Made by a program: the position numbers and the translations under genes | The notes under the pieces: model-generated | What the model saw: the letters and a program-made list of their open reading frames with translations, nothing else | Told to the model about the DNA's origin: nothing | Databases searched by the model: none | Assembly: GCA_022376925.1 (NCBI GenBank) | Contig: JAIOJX010000030.1 | Span: 171,239,298-171,303,297 of the forward strand | DNA: 64,000 bases | Reading direction: 5' to 3' | From: Tragulus kanchil | Lineage: Eukaryota; Chordata; Mammalia; Artiodactyla; Tragulidae | Part shown: in pieces, positions 1-11,594 of the stretch | Position numbering within the stretch: the first letter of the stretch is position 1 | How the letters are laid out: each line of letters begins with the position of its first letter

Positions 1-150
1 TTTCTATGTCTTGGTTTCCTTCATTATGACATAGGGAAAAGTATTGGTAATAAAACCTTCATGTATGTTACAATGATTAAAAGAATTAATTCATTTGAAA
101 GGATCACTATGGTGCCTGGGATGTTATGAGCACTCAGCAAATGCTAGCTG

Positions 151-240
151 CTTCCATCCTCTTCCTCTCTCCTCCTCCTTCTCTCTCCTCCCTTTTCCCT
201 CTCCTCCTCTTCTCCCTCTTCTTCCTCCTCCTCCCCATCC
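151..240. repeat. Polypyrimidine (CTC/CCT)-rich tract
   Basis: About 90 bases made almost only of C and T in CTC, CCT and TTC steps on the plus strand. It is low-complexity sequence. Such mirror-like homopurine/homopyrimidine DNA can adopt triplex form, but nothing here shows a function. The open frame across it encodes only a Ser/Leu/Pro-rich string and is not a gene. Confidence 0.85.
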
Positions 241-1039
241 TCATGTACAGAGCATTTGGCTGGGCCTTGGGATTTTGAAGATAAGAATCATTTGTTCACT
301 GTCCTCATAGAATTTAGAACCTGGCTTAGTAAAAAGAGAAGTCATCACGCAGATATGAGAGGCTGATGCCCAGGGTTGCTGATGGGTGTCTCCCTCTTTG
401 TCGTACACCGAATATTCCTGTCGTCTCTCTACCTCAGGTTCAGAGCCACCTGAGTTTCTTTGACATTCAGTGAAACAGACAGGTAGTGTCTTTAGCAACC
501 TCCCGTCACGCGTTTGTGACCCCTGTAAGAACTGCCTGTCCCCTTCTGGATATAATCTCAGATTTCCTGAATCTCCCAGGCATTGAAAATTATATTTCTG
601 TCATTCCTCCAGTCATACACAGCTAAAAGTACTTGGAATTTCACAGTAAAGGGCGACCCAGCATGTGACCCCCGTGGGAAGTAACGATATGTGCTCTCTG
701 GGTCTCTTATTATATCTCATTTTAGAATGACTGTACTCTGGTTGTTTTCCAAGCCACAAGGCACTCACTTTGCATTTGCTTCATATCTATGCACTTTAAA
801 AAATATCATGACATTTTGCTTCTGAGACAAAAGTCAAATGCCAAAAAAAATTCACCTCTACAAATGTGAGTATTAAAAACTTAATTTATAAATACAAACA
901 AGATGAACTGCCAAGATGCCAACATAGTTACTTAGTTTGCGGACTTGGAGATTGTGGGCAATATTCCTCATGCTGGGCTCTACACCTGTGTGTTTTCTGC
1001 CTTACTGGAGATTGAGAGCTGTTCCATTGGCATTGGCAT
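241..1039. other. Non-coding DNA, nothing recognised
   Basis: AT-rich single-copy-looking sequence with stops in all frames. I see no repeat family, splice-bounded open frame or RNA gene. It ends where the first tandem duplication begins. Confidence 0.5.
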
Positions 1040-3177
1040 CCTTTCCTGTCTGAATGCTTAAATACAGCTGGTGGGCTGGAGGTTACAGTTCTGGAAGTTA
1101 CTTAGAGGGAAAACAGGAAGCAAGGTGGTATATGGTGCCTCTGGTGTTCTGTATGCTATACTCCCCTGTGTCGTTTGGCAGACCACCTCTCCCGCTTTCC
1201 ATCGTGCCTCAGTGGGACTGTCAGTCACAGTGTCCGCTTCCTACTGTGGTCCCATGGAGCTGACATTCAGATTGTTTCAGGCACAGAACATCTTTCCCCT
1301 GGGAATAAATAGTACAGGCACATAAGTGAATGCTTCCCAAGGGATTTGTCTTGTGCTTCAAAGGTCATAAGATTAAAAAAATTATCCTCACTAAGTACTT
1401 AATAGAATGAATTAGTTACGAAATCAGTTGTAAATTCCTAAAAAAGATGTTGGGTGTTAGAGAAGTTACTCTTTGTCAGAGGAAGGACTGAGCTAGTGGG
1501 GGTAAAGTTGGGCATATTGGGAGCTAACTTCCCTCCTGGGAAAGACAATCTCAGGATACATGGAGGGGAACATGACGATGCAGGAGGGAGACCAAACCCT
1601 CCTCCATCATCTGTGTCTTGGTCCTGCCTAAAGATGGTGCCATACCTGCCTTTTCTATTTGCATGACCCGGTGCATTTCCTTTTCATCTATGCTGGTTTG
1701 AATTAGTTTTCTGGTTTTTTTTTCTTTTTTTTTTAAGGCATATATCAGATCCCCCCAGTGATGTGAGAGAAAAAAACAGACAATAAATGTGTCTAAAAGA
1801 TGAGACGGCAACCAGTTAATCGCAGACATTTTTCCAGAATGCTGGGGTAAACTCAAACTTTGAACATGGCCCACCACTCTGCTTCACAACCACTCTTGAC
1901 CAGTCCTCTGGAGAGGACTCCGTTTAAACATGCCTGCCTTCCTCTTCCTTCACTTCTCTGATGACAGTGGCATATGTCCTCTGTCCTCCCCTTCTCCTTT
2001 TACCTTCTGTTTTTCCCAACATCAGGTCAGGATAGAGTTTCCCCACCCTCCCTGGCCGTCAGGTCTTCTCAGTCTTCCTGGCCAACCTCTGGGGAGCATA
2101 GGATTGTGCCTTTCCTGTCTGAATGCTTAAATACAGCTGGTGGGCTGGAGGTTACAGTTCTGGAAGTTACTTAGAGGGAAAACAGGAAGCAAGGTGGTAT
2201 ATGGTGCCTCTGGTGTTCTGTATGCTATACTCCCCTGTGTCGTTTGGCAGACCACCTCTCCCGCTTTCCATCGTGCCTCAGTGGGACTGTCAGTCACAGT
2301 GTCCGCTTCCTACTGTGGTCCCATGGAGCTGACATTCAGATTGTTTCAGGCACAGAACATCTTTCCCCTGGGAATAAATAGTACAGGCACATAAGTGAAT
2401 GCTTCCCAAGGGATTTGTCTTGTGCTTCAAAGGTCATAAGATTAAAAAAATTATCCTCACTAAGTACTTAATAGAATGAATTAGTTACGAAATCAGTTGT
2501 AAATTCCTAAAAAAGATGTTGGGTGTTAGAGAAGTTACTCTTTGTCAGAGGAAGGACTGAGCTAGTGGGGGTAAAGTTGGGCATATTGGGAGCTAACTTC
2601 CCTCCTGGGAAAGACAATCTCAGGATACATGGAGGGGAACATGACGATGCAGGAGGGAGACCAAACCCTCCTCCATCATCTGTGTCTTGGTCCTGCCTAA
2701 AGATGGTGCCATACCTGCCTTTTCTATTTGCATGACCCGGTGCATTTCCTTTTCATCTATGCTGGTTTGAATTAGTTTTCTGGTTTTTTTTTCTTTTTTT
2801 TTTAAGGCATATATCAGATCCCCCCAGTGATGTGAGAGAAAAAAACAGACAATAAATGTGTCTAAAAGATGAGACGGCAACCAGTTAATCGCAGACATTT
2901 TTCCAGAATGCTGGGGTAAACTCAAACTTTGAACATGGCCCACCACTCTGCTTCACAACCACTCTTGACCAGTCCTCTGGAGAGGACTCCGTTTAAACAT
3001 GCCTGCCTTCCTCTTCCTTCACTTCTCTGATGACAGTGGCATATGTCCTCTGTCCTCCCCTTCTCCTTTTACCTTCTGTTTTTCCCAACATCAGGTCAGG
3101 ATAGAGTTTCCCCACCCTCCCTGGCCGTCAGGTCTTCTCAGTCTTCCTGGCCAACCTCTGGGGAGCATAGGATTGTG
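1040..3177. repeat. Tandem duplication 1, period 1069 bp
   Basis: Copies are 1040-2108 and 2109-3177, head to tail with no spacer and apparently identical; five short open frames recur with identical translations 1069 bases apart. An 8-base match, CCTTTCCT, is present at the left edge (1040), the junction (2109) and the right edge (3178), so this junction shows clear microhomology. The unit contains no recognised gene. Either a recent microhomology-mediated duplication or an unmerged contig overlap. Confidence 0.93.
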
Positions 3178-4787
3178 CCTTTCCTTTCAGCTGACTACTC
3201 CCGAGGAGCCTCAGTTCTCAGATATCACTACCACTTTTGGAGATTCTGCTGTCAGAAACCCAGAAAAGAAAGGCCACACCCATCCAAGTCTCCAGTGCAT
3301 TCATAGTGGGAAATTTTTGAAATGGGTATGCGCAGCCCACCGGGTGCTTCAGCCCCTGGTCCATGTTCTTCCTCAGTTCTCCAGATCTTTGCCAGACCTT
3401 GCAGCCTCATACTTCCTCTTGGTGATGCTTCTGCCCCGCTGAGCATTTGGGGTTTCCTCACATTCCTCCTGAGGCCTGTTGTACTCCTGAAACTCATCTT
3501 CTTTACCTTGATTTCATCCCCAAACCACACATGAGACTTGTGTACTCCTCAGACTTGGCCGAGAGCTAGAGGCTCTGGATGGTCTCTATGTTAGAGAGAC
3601 CTCAGATGGGTGAGGTACATCAAATAAGTTAAATACTGACAATTTCAGCTTTTTGTCACTCTGTTTACCACCATCCCACTCTCCTCTCTTTTTGTCCTAC
3701 CCACCATGCATTTATTTCCTCTTCAGAGAAGTTTGGTCCTCTCCACCCCATTCTGTCAGGACCTCGTTTTCTCAGAAGCTCAGCAATCCAAAGACAGTCT
3801 CTCTTCCAACAGGAATTCCGATAACATGCTGTTTAGATGCTTGTTTCTACTGTGCCACTGGCATATACTTTAATTGATGTACAGGTATACACTTACCCAT
3901 TAGTTCATTATCTTTCCCTCTTCATATGTGTGCACGTACATGTGTGTATGTATATGTGTGTGTTGTGTGTATACAAACACATGGTATACAGTATACATCC
4001 TGTGCATACATCTTGACTTTCCTTGATCGAAGTATCTTCACTTGTAATTTTAAGGATATACACTAGTCTGATTCTAGTATTTTTTATTAAATACACTGAA
4101 TTTTGTGTATACATACTTGATGACATATATTAGGTAGTTAGTACTTAGCATTCATTTGCACATTTGACTTAGGTTATTTCCATTGTTTTTAATGTTAAAA
4201 TAGGATGTCTTTACTTACTCACTGGCTATGAAATGCTGCAGTAATTATAGACCTATCTTGAACTTTAAAATGTGGTAAAGTTTCTATTTTCATCTCAGAG
4301 TTCACTAGAAAAATCATTAACATAAGCTGAACTGATAGACCATTACTTGCTATCTAAAGTGCAAAAACTGGCTTTGGAGTTCAGACACGCCATGGATTTT
4401 AAGTGACTCTTCATGTCCATCATTGACTTGCCCCAAGTGTGCCTCATTTCATGATCAGTTAGGGCTTCTTGGATTGACAAAGGCTCCCAGTGGCCCCTGA
4501 AAGCATTGTCAAATGCTATGAAAGACTACAGTTTTTAGAACACAGTCTTTTAGAGCGTGGAAGCACTGTCTGAAGTTGTCTGTATTGATAGATCTGATTT
4601 GTTTTGCTGAAAATACATCAGTTGTTAATTATATGTTAGTGTTAAAAAAAAAAACAACCAAACCCTCAGGCCTGAGGAATTATTTCAAAATCGTGACAGA
4701 GTTGAGCAAAACTTTTTCTTTTTCTACTTGATTTGCTTTTTGTAAATTCTAGTTTTTGCCTTTTAAAGAAATTCTCTTTCTTGTCAG
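3178..4787. other. Non-coding DNA with a TG/TA-rich patch
   Basis: No gene recognised. A TG/TATG-rich patch lies at about 3924-3985 and a short poly-A with A/C bases at about 4645-4660. Open frames such as the one at 3322-3534 are unsupported by any family likeness. Confidence 0.5.
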
Positions 4788-4900
4788 TGAGGCAGAGTGA
4801 AAAAGACCCATGTATTTGGATTTCAGTCATAGTGCCAGGTTCGCTAGCTATGTGACCTTGGGAAGTGAGCTCAACCTTTTAAAGTCACAGTGCCTTGCTG
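4788..4900 (+). mobile_element. MIR SINE fragment
   Basis: Contains the conserved MIR core region, GCTAGCTATGTGACCTTGGG-like at 4841-4862, followed by a diverged AGT..CTCAACCTTTTAAAGTC stretch that matches the usual order of the element. It is an old, inactive tRNA-derived SINE common to mammals. Ends are approximate. Confidence 0.7.
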
Positions 4901-5296
4901 CTTGCTTGGAGGTTGCTCTTCAGTCTTTGAGGACAAAATACTCACTTGAAAACTCTGATTTAAGGATGAATTACAAATCCTAGAGATTCAAATGAGACAC
5001 AAATATGTTAGTGACATTCATCCCTGTCATCTTTCAAAAATTCACTACCAGTTACCTTGTCCCATTGACAACTAGCAAGAGTAAAGCAAGACTGGGATTT
5101 CCTGGGATCACAGAACAATTCCTTTACCTCTGACTTTAGTACTGTCCTGAGGCATGTGGCCGGCTTTCTGCATTCTCTTTCCTGAAGGGCAGCTTTATCC
5201 TGCTGCACTAAGCCAGTCACTGAAACAGAGGTGGTTGGATAATTCAGTAGCAAGACTAAAACAGAACAACTAGTTAGAAGGCTGCCAAGAGGGCCT

Positions 5297-5405
5297 TAAT
5301 AGCTAACTATTTGTTGAGGCCTTACTCTGTGTTCTTGAGTGCCTCACACTAGAAGTTAGCAACTCAGTCTTAGCTCTTATTACTGTTACTAATTATTATA
5401 TTTTC
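5297..5405 (-). mobile_element. Possible MIR fragment
   Basis: The text TATTTGTTGAGGCCTTACTC, followed by a diverged CTCACAC..TCTTATTACTG stretch, resembles the reverse complement of the MIR 3' half (the region after the core). It is strongly diverged. An unrelated sequence remains possible. Confidence 0.35.
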
Positions 5406-6082
5406 TATCAGTGTCAATAGAACTGTAGATAAATGGTATCCAACTCTACTTGGCATGTGACCAATAAAGCTTCACACAGTTCTGGGTCAGTGGAGGCCAG
5501 TGGAGATTGTAACTTTGATGAGCCTGGAATGTTAACTCCCTTCTTTGTATTGAGATGACGTGTCCATCTAGTCTAATAGCTGGGTCAAGAACCATGGTAG
5601 ATGGTAGGGATAGAGGAGGTCGTCATTAAACCTGGGTCTCATTCTCGAGGGCTTTTTATAGAGTGGAGAAAATCATGCAGATGAACCCTTCTCTAAGAGA
5701 CAGCTACAAGCATTTGCCCTCTCATGATTTGATCTGTCACCCGCTTTCTCTTTTCCCTAGCTACCACTTCTCACTTCCTTTTAGCCATTATCAATCTTTA
5801 AAAAAAATTTGTTGGTTTATTTTATCCTCTGCCTGTTTCCACAAGAGTGTGATAAAATGAGAGTAGAAAATCAAAGTCATAAAAGAGAGAGCCTGAAGGC
5901 TCAGTGACATCATATACCCTCATTGCAAAGCCACTTGCTACGTCTAACCCCCAGACTCTTAGCATTTTTTTTTTAAAAGGCAGCAGTGAAAATGATTCCT
6001 TGCGTTCTGGCAAGATTGATTTTTCAGAATGTTGAAATTATTCAGAATCATTGCTTCTGACTTTTGCCTATGGATGAAGCAT
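5406..6082. other. Non-coding DNA, nothing recognised
   Basis: No repeat family or coding sequence recognised between the MIR-like fragment and the second tandem duplication. Confidence 0.45.
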
Positions 6083-6299
6083 TGTAGATGCAATTTGGAG
6101 ATATCATTATGTGAAAATGGATTTCGTTTTGTGGTAAATTGTCAAATAAAATCATCTGCCTTTGAGATACGCTAGATTCTTAGGCCATTGGAAGAGTTTT
6201 ATGTGGACAGAGGGAGGCCGTTTTGGACTTACTGATATATTTGGCTGAAGTACTTCCTATTGTGTGATAACTGATCTAGACACATATTACTGATACCAG

Positions 6300-6330
6300 A
6301 AACACACGCACACACACACACACACACACG
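6300..6330. repeat. (CA)n microsatellite
   Basis: About 30 bases of CA dinucleotides with one CG-containing interruption near the start. The duplicate lies at about 7415-7445 with the same length. Confidence 0.9.
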
Positions 6331-6744
6331 TAGAGCTTAAGTGTCTGCATTCTGCATTCATATGCATAGTTATATAAGATATTTCTCAAAATATTTCTTT
6401 ACTTGATTTTACCACTATCTTGAAAATGAAAGCTTTCCTTTTCTGAGAGTAATATTCACAGCTTTTCATTTTTAGGGGGAGTGGAAAATACGCATTGCTG
6501 TCTGCTTTGCTTATGGGTCAGTCCTCTGCCGACTGTGCTCTGTTAATCCCATTCATTGCTACCACTGCTTTGCCTGAGGGGTCCCCGCAGGCTCTCCGCT
6601 GGAACCTTGCAGCCATGCTCACTGTCTGGACTTCCACATCCCCTTCAATGGGGTGACAGTGGAGAAACCTTTATAAGACACTGGTTTCCTCTGGCTGCTG
6701 TCTGACTTTATAATGAGTATAAAATGCCAGCCGGTGGGCTGCTC

Positions 6745-6925
6745 AGGGTCTGACCTGAGCGTATATTCTCGGGCTACTCTCCTGTCACACCACCGGCGCG
6801 CATCTCTGTCCGTTCAGACTGATGGCATTCATTTTGCAAAATGTTCTGTGTTCTCTCTTGCTCCATACCTTTGTTCCTGCTGTTCCACATTCCTGGAATA
6901 CTTTTCCCTTCTTTGTTTAACTGGT
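6745..6925 (+). mobile_element. L2 LINE 3'-end fossil
   Basis: The stretch TTGTTCCTGCTGTTCCACAT followed by TCCTGGAATACTTTTCCC matches the characteristic end of L2 (the CTGTTCC..CTGGAA..CTTCCC order). The open frame at 6713-6928 is this fossil and not a gene. The duplicate is at 7860-8040. Confidence 0.6.
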
Positions 6926-6929
6926 TAAA

Positions 6930-7140
6930 CCTTAGGGGCATAGTATAGTGGAAAAAGATCAGAGTATGAGTTTGGGTGAGCTATTTACCTCATTGCTTTG
7001 TGATTATTAGGTGCTCTGGCGCCTTCTGCAAAATGACCTGGAAATGCCTACCTTCGAGGGTTCTTGTAGTAATTAATAAGATAACATATGATAAAACATT
7101 GGGACTTAGCAGTCAGTGCTTTGTTAATAGTTTTCCTCAT
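6930..7140 (+). mobile_element. MIR SINE fragment
   Basis: Starts with the MIR-like head GCATAGTATAGTGGAAAAAG, then the GTGAGCTATTTACCTC segment, AATGACCTGGAAATGCCTACC, and a tail with AGTAATTAATAAGATAA..ATA. The order matches a full-length but diverged MIR. Its duplicate is at 8045-8255. Confidence 0.7.
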
Positions 7141-8296
7141 TATTCATAGTATTGCTTGTTGATAATGTTACCATGAACAATTTAATAAGATACTTTCTGT
7201 AGATGCAATTTGGAGATTCATTATGTGAAAATGGATTTCGCTTTTGTGGTAAATTGTCAAATAAAATCATCTGCCTTTGAGATACGCTAGATTCTTAGGC
7301 CATTGGAAGAGTTTTATGTGGACAGAGGGAGGCCGTTTTGGACTTACTGATATATTTGGCTGAAGTACTTCCTATTGTGTGATAACTGATCTAGACACAT
7401 ATTACTGATACCAGAAACACACGCACACACACACACACACACACGTAGAGCTTAAGTGTCTGCATTCTGCATTCATATGCATAGTTATATAAGATATTTC
7501 TCAAAATATTTCTTTACTTGATTTTACCACTATCTTGAAAATGAAAGCTTTCCTTTTCTGAGAGTAATATTCACAGCTTTTCATTTTTAGGGGGAGTGGA
7601 AAATACGCATTGCTGTCTGCTTTGCTTATGGGTCAGTCCTCTGCCGACTGTGCTCTGTTAATCCCATTCATTGCTACCACTGCTTTGCCTGAGGGGTCCC
7701 CGCAGGCTCTCCGCTGGAACCTTGCAGCCATGCTCACTGTCTGGACTTCCACATCCCCTTCAATGGGGTGACAGTGGAGAAACCTTTATAAGACACTGGT
7801 TTCCTCTGGCTGCTGTCTGACTTTATAATGAGTATAAAATGCCAGCCGGTGGGCTGCTCAGGGTCTGACCTGAGCGTATATTCTCGGGCTACTCTCCTGT
7901 CACACCACCGGCGCGCATCTCTGTCCGTTCAGACTGATGGCATTCATTTTGCAAAATGTTCTGTGTTCTCTCTTGCTCCATACCTTTGTTCCTGCTGTTC
8001 CACATTCCTGGAATACTTTTCCCTTCTTTGTTTAACTGGTTAAACCTTAGGGGCATAGTATAGTGGAAAAAGATCAGAGTATGAGTTTGGGTGAGCTATT
8101 TACCTCATTGCTTTGTGATTATTAGGTGCTCTGGCGCCTTCTGCAAAATGACCTGGAAATGCCTACCTTCGAGGGTTCTTGTAGTAATTAATAAGATAAC
8201 ATATGATAAAACATTGGGACTTAGCAGTCAGTGCTTTGTTAATAGTTTTCCTCATTATTCATAGTATTGCTGTTGTTGATAATGTTACCATGAACA

Positions 8297-9429
8297 TTAT
8301 GTTTACTGATTATACTGTGGAGATAGCCTCTCTTTCCTGCCATCACTCATACCAGGACATTAAGGGGAATCTTTATTTACTTTTATATCCATCTAGTTCC
8401 CTCGTGTCCTGGCCAGTGTGATGGATCAATGACAGAAACTTCTGGCCCAGTGAACATGTCACATGGATATGAAGGTGGCAGAAATTGCTAACTTACCCGG
8501 TGCCTGGTAGTACATTCTGTAGTCCATCCATAGGTCTTAATGTTTATTCATATGTAATTTTAACACCTCATGGTCAGGAAAAATAAATTAACCTACACTG
8601 CTTTTTTAATTTACTTGTTATAGCCTTAGGGGTGTGTGTGTGTGTTTGTGAGAGAGAGAGAGAGAATCCTGACATAGCAAAGTTGTATTTCAGTTATTAC
8701 ATAGTTACATCGTTTATTTATTTTTACTATTGTTTATCCCAGAAAAGATTTAAGATGTTTTTATATGAAGACTACCCACTCTGCCTCATTACCAGAGACA
8801 GCTGAAAAATCCTCTAATGATATTTTCATGGGATCCTTTGAAAGTATGGACATACTCTAGATGACAGACTTATTTCCGCTCATTTTTCATTTTAATGTTT
8901 ATACTTATATTTTTTTCATAACTAAGTTTTCTTATATTTAATGCATCACATTTCCTGAGATAATCAAGGTTCCTTTTCCTCAGATGACTCTTCTCTCCAG
9001 ATCGTTATGTCTGAAAGGACAATCTCCCTGATTCATAGGCTTGCAGAAATCATTTAATAAACCCCAGGCCTTACAGAGCTCCCCAGTACCTATAGGATGG
9101 ACACTATGTCCCTGAACCTTGCGTTTAGGATCCTCCAGCTATATAGTGCCAGTCCCCTGTTTTAATTTGTTTTATGTACATTGATTGCCTGCCAGCTGCA
9201 TATTATATGCTGGGGTGCTACAAGGAATACTGTGATACATTTGACCTCGTTTCCAGGTAGCTCACAGTTTTAAAAGGAGAGATAAAATAAATATGGTCCA
9301 AGGAAGAGGAAGGAGAGATTATTTCTGATTGTGTGATGTGTTTGGGGAGTGGTGACCAGACGGCTCAGTTCTGCACACGTAGTAGGAGCCTCCACAGTGT
9401 GACAGGCATGTGGACGGAAGACCGTGTGA
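8297..9429. other. Non-coding DNA, possible L2 trace
   Basis: No gene seen. A TG tract followed by an AG tract lies at about 8631-8665. The stretch near 9085-9155 (CTATAGGATGGACACTATGT then GAACCTTGCGTTTAGGATCC) has a weak likeness to the L2 3' region, but it is too diverged to call firmly. Confidence 0.45.
8631..8665. repeat. Compound (TG)n(AG)n microsatellite
   Basis: A run of GT dinucleotides with one TTT interruption passes directly into a run of GA dinucleotides. Simple-sequence repeat without a coding role. Confidence 0.85.
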
Positions 9430-10260
9430 CCCAGGGTGTTCTCTTGAGAGGTTCATATGATAGAAGGGCATGCAGTGGGTCCAGGCTGCACTTAAGGAAA
9501 TGGCATGTAATTGATCAAAGGAGAGGGAGGGTGTTGTGAAGCATGGGTGCCATTAGGGACAATTGATGAGAATAGGGTGCAGACAACTACCAATAGAGGA
9601 AGTGGTGGAGAATTGACAGGATTATCTGAGAGGGAGAGAGCATTAAAGATGCCAGTTTCCAGTCTGGCGAAAGGTACCCCCATTATGAGCAAAAGGGAAA
9701 TCAAGAGGGACTTTAGGAGAAGGGCTTTGGATTGCTTGATTTTGAGGACCCTAGTGGGTCATTCCAAGGGAGCTGTCCAGTGGTTGTATGGGGGAGAGTG
9801 TAGATGTTTGCTGGAATGGAGTTAAGGTGACAAATGGGAGTCTTGGGCCTGGATAGCATGGTTGAGCCAGAGGTGGGAGTGAGGTTGCTCAGGGAGAGAG
9901 TGTGGAACAGGAATCACTTTCTTCTCACCTCCTGGACCTGTGTTCCAGAACCCACCCAGAGCTGTCCCCTCTGCTCTGTGTCTGCTCTCTACCCACCTTT
10001 GTCATCTTCTTCTTTACTTAAGTGCACCTGACAGCTCCTGAGTTTTCAGATATTTCTTTAGCATCAGCCACATGCCAGGCACTTAGTTTGATGCTACAAA
10101 TTATAGAAACGAGTCCTGCATCCTCCGGGGATTTGCCTTTAAGATACCATCCAAGGCCTAGCCCCATTGACCTTTCTCTTAAGCTTTGTAGCATATCCTG
10201 CTTGATGTCTGATTTTTAGCATAGTGACTCTTGGTATTTGTATTCATCTTGTTGGATACA

Positions 10261-10440
10261 GGGATTCCCTGGTGGCTCAGCCATAAAGTATCTGCTTGCA
10301 ATGTAGGAGGTGTGGGTTCAATCCCCAGATCAGGAAGATCCCCTGGAGAAGGGAATGGCAACCCACTCCAGTATTCTTGCCTGGGAAATCCTATGGACAG
10401 AGGAGCCTGGAGAGCTATAGTCCATGGGGTTGCAAAGAGT
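10261..10440 (+). mobile_element. Bov-tA type SINE
   Basis: A tRNA-derived head (GGGATTCCCTGGTGGCTCAG, with a B-box-like GGTTCAATCC) is joined to the ruminant BovA body, which contains AACCCACTCCAGTATTCTTG and TGGACAGAGGAGCCTGGAG. This structure is specific to ruminants. It ends at GCAAAGAGT without the usual last bases, so it is slightly 3' truncated. I see no convincing target-site duplication. No function is expected. Confidence 0.93.
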
Positions 10441-10557
10441 TCTTAGATACCAGGGCATCTACCCATCCAGACAGTTTGTTCATTGAGAATGTCTTACTCT
10501 GGTTTGAATTCCCCAAAGGCCTACCACAATGATGGGTACACAGTTGGTCTTGTTTCA

Positions 10558-10583
10558 CGTAGAGGACCCCAGTGCAGTGGGGT
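10558..10583. other. 26-base spacer at duplication 3 junction
   Basis: This spacer has no match in the flanking copies. It contains CCCCA and TGGGG arms around a 6-base centre, a small inverted repeat. It may be inserted sequence or poor-quality patch sequence. Confidence 0.6.
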
Positions 10584-11414
10584 CCCAGGGTGTTCTCTTG
10601 AGAGGTTCATATGATAGAAGGGCATGCAGTGGGTCCAGGCTGCACTTAAGGAAATGGCATGTAATTGATCAAAGGAGAGGGAGGGTGTTGTGAAGCATGG
10701 GTGCCATTAGGGACAATTGATGAGAATAGGGTGCAGACAACTACCAATAGAGGAAGTGGTGGAGAATTGACAGGATTATCTGAGAGGGAGAGAGCATTAA
10801 AGATGCCAGTTTCCAGTCTGGCGAAAGGTACCCCCATTATGAGCAAAAGGGAAATCAAGAGGGACTTTAGGAGAAGGGCTTTGGATTGCTTGATTTTGAG
10901 GACCCTAGTGGGTCATTCCAAGGGAGCTGTCCAGTGGTTGTATGGGGGAGAGTGTAGATGTTTGCTGGAATGGAGTTAAGGTGACAAATGGGAGTCTTGG
11001 GCCTGGATAGCATGGTTGAGCCAGAGGTGGGAGTGAGGTTGCTCGGGGAGAGAGTGTGGAACAGGAATCACTTTCTTCTCACCTCCTGGACCTGTGTTCC
11101 AGAACCCACCCAGAGCTGTCCCCTCTGCTCTGTGTCTGCTCTCTACCCACCTTTGTCATCTTCTTCTTTACTTAAGTGCACCTGACAGCTCCTGAGTTTT
11201 CAGATATTTCTTTAGCATCAGCCACATGCCAGGCACTTAGTTTGATGCTACAAATTATAGAAACGAGTCCTGCATCCTCCGGGGATTTGCCTTTAAGATA
11301 CCATCCAAGGCCTAGCCCCATTGACCTTTCTCTTAAGCTTTGTAGCATATCCTGCTTGATGTCTGATTTTTAGCATAGTGACTCTTGGTATTTGTATTCA
11401 TCTTGTTGGATACA

Positions 11415-11594
11415 GGGATTCCCTGGTGGCTCAGCCATAAAGTATCTGCTTGCAATGTAGGAGGTGTGGGTTCAATCCCCAGATCAGGAAGATCCCCTGG
11501 AGAAGGGAATGGCAACCCACTCCAGTATTCTTGCCTGGGAAATCCTATGGACAGAGGAGCCTGGAGAGCTATAGTCCATGGGGTTGCAAAGAGT
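11415..11594 (+). mobile_element. Bov-tA SINE, duplicate of 10261-10440
   Basis: Identical to the SINE 1154 bases upstream, including its flanks. It is a by-product of tandem duplication 3 and not a second insertion event. Confidence 0.93.

Larger units (their letters stand above)
6083..8296. repeat. Tandem duplication 2, period 1115 bp
   Basis: Copies are 6083-7179 and 7198-8296, with 18 unmatched bases (7180-7197) between them. The bodies match at a constant offset of 1115. Differences are confined to the edges facing the junction: a one-base loss and a one-base gain within the first 40 bases of copy 2, and a two-base loss near 7155 just before copy 1 ends. It carries one L2 and one MIR fossil and a CA repeat, each therefore present twice. 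Confidence 0.92.

Noticed and set aside
2999..3442. 147-residue plus-strand open frame
   Set aside because: It starts inside the duplicated unit and runs across the copy end; the first copy's version diverges at the junction. No family likeness or codon pattern of a gene.
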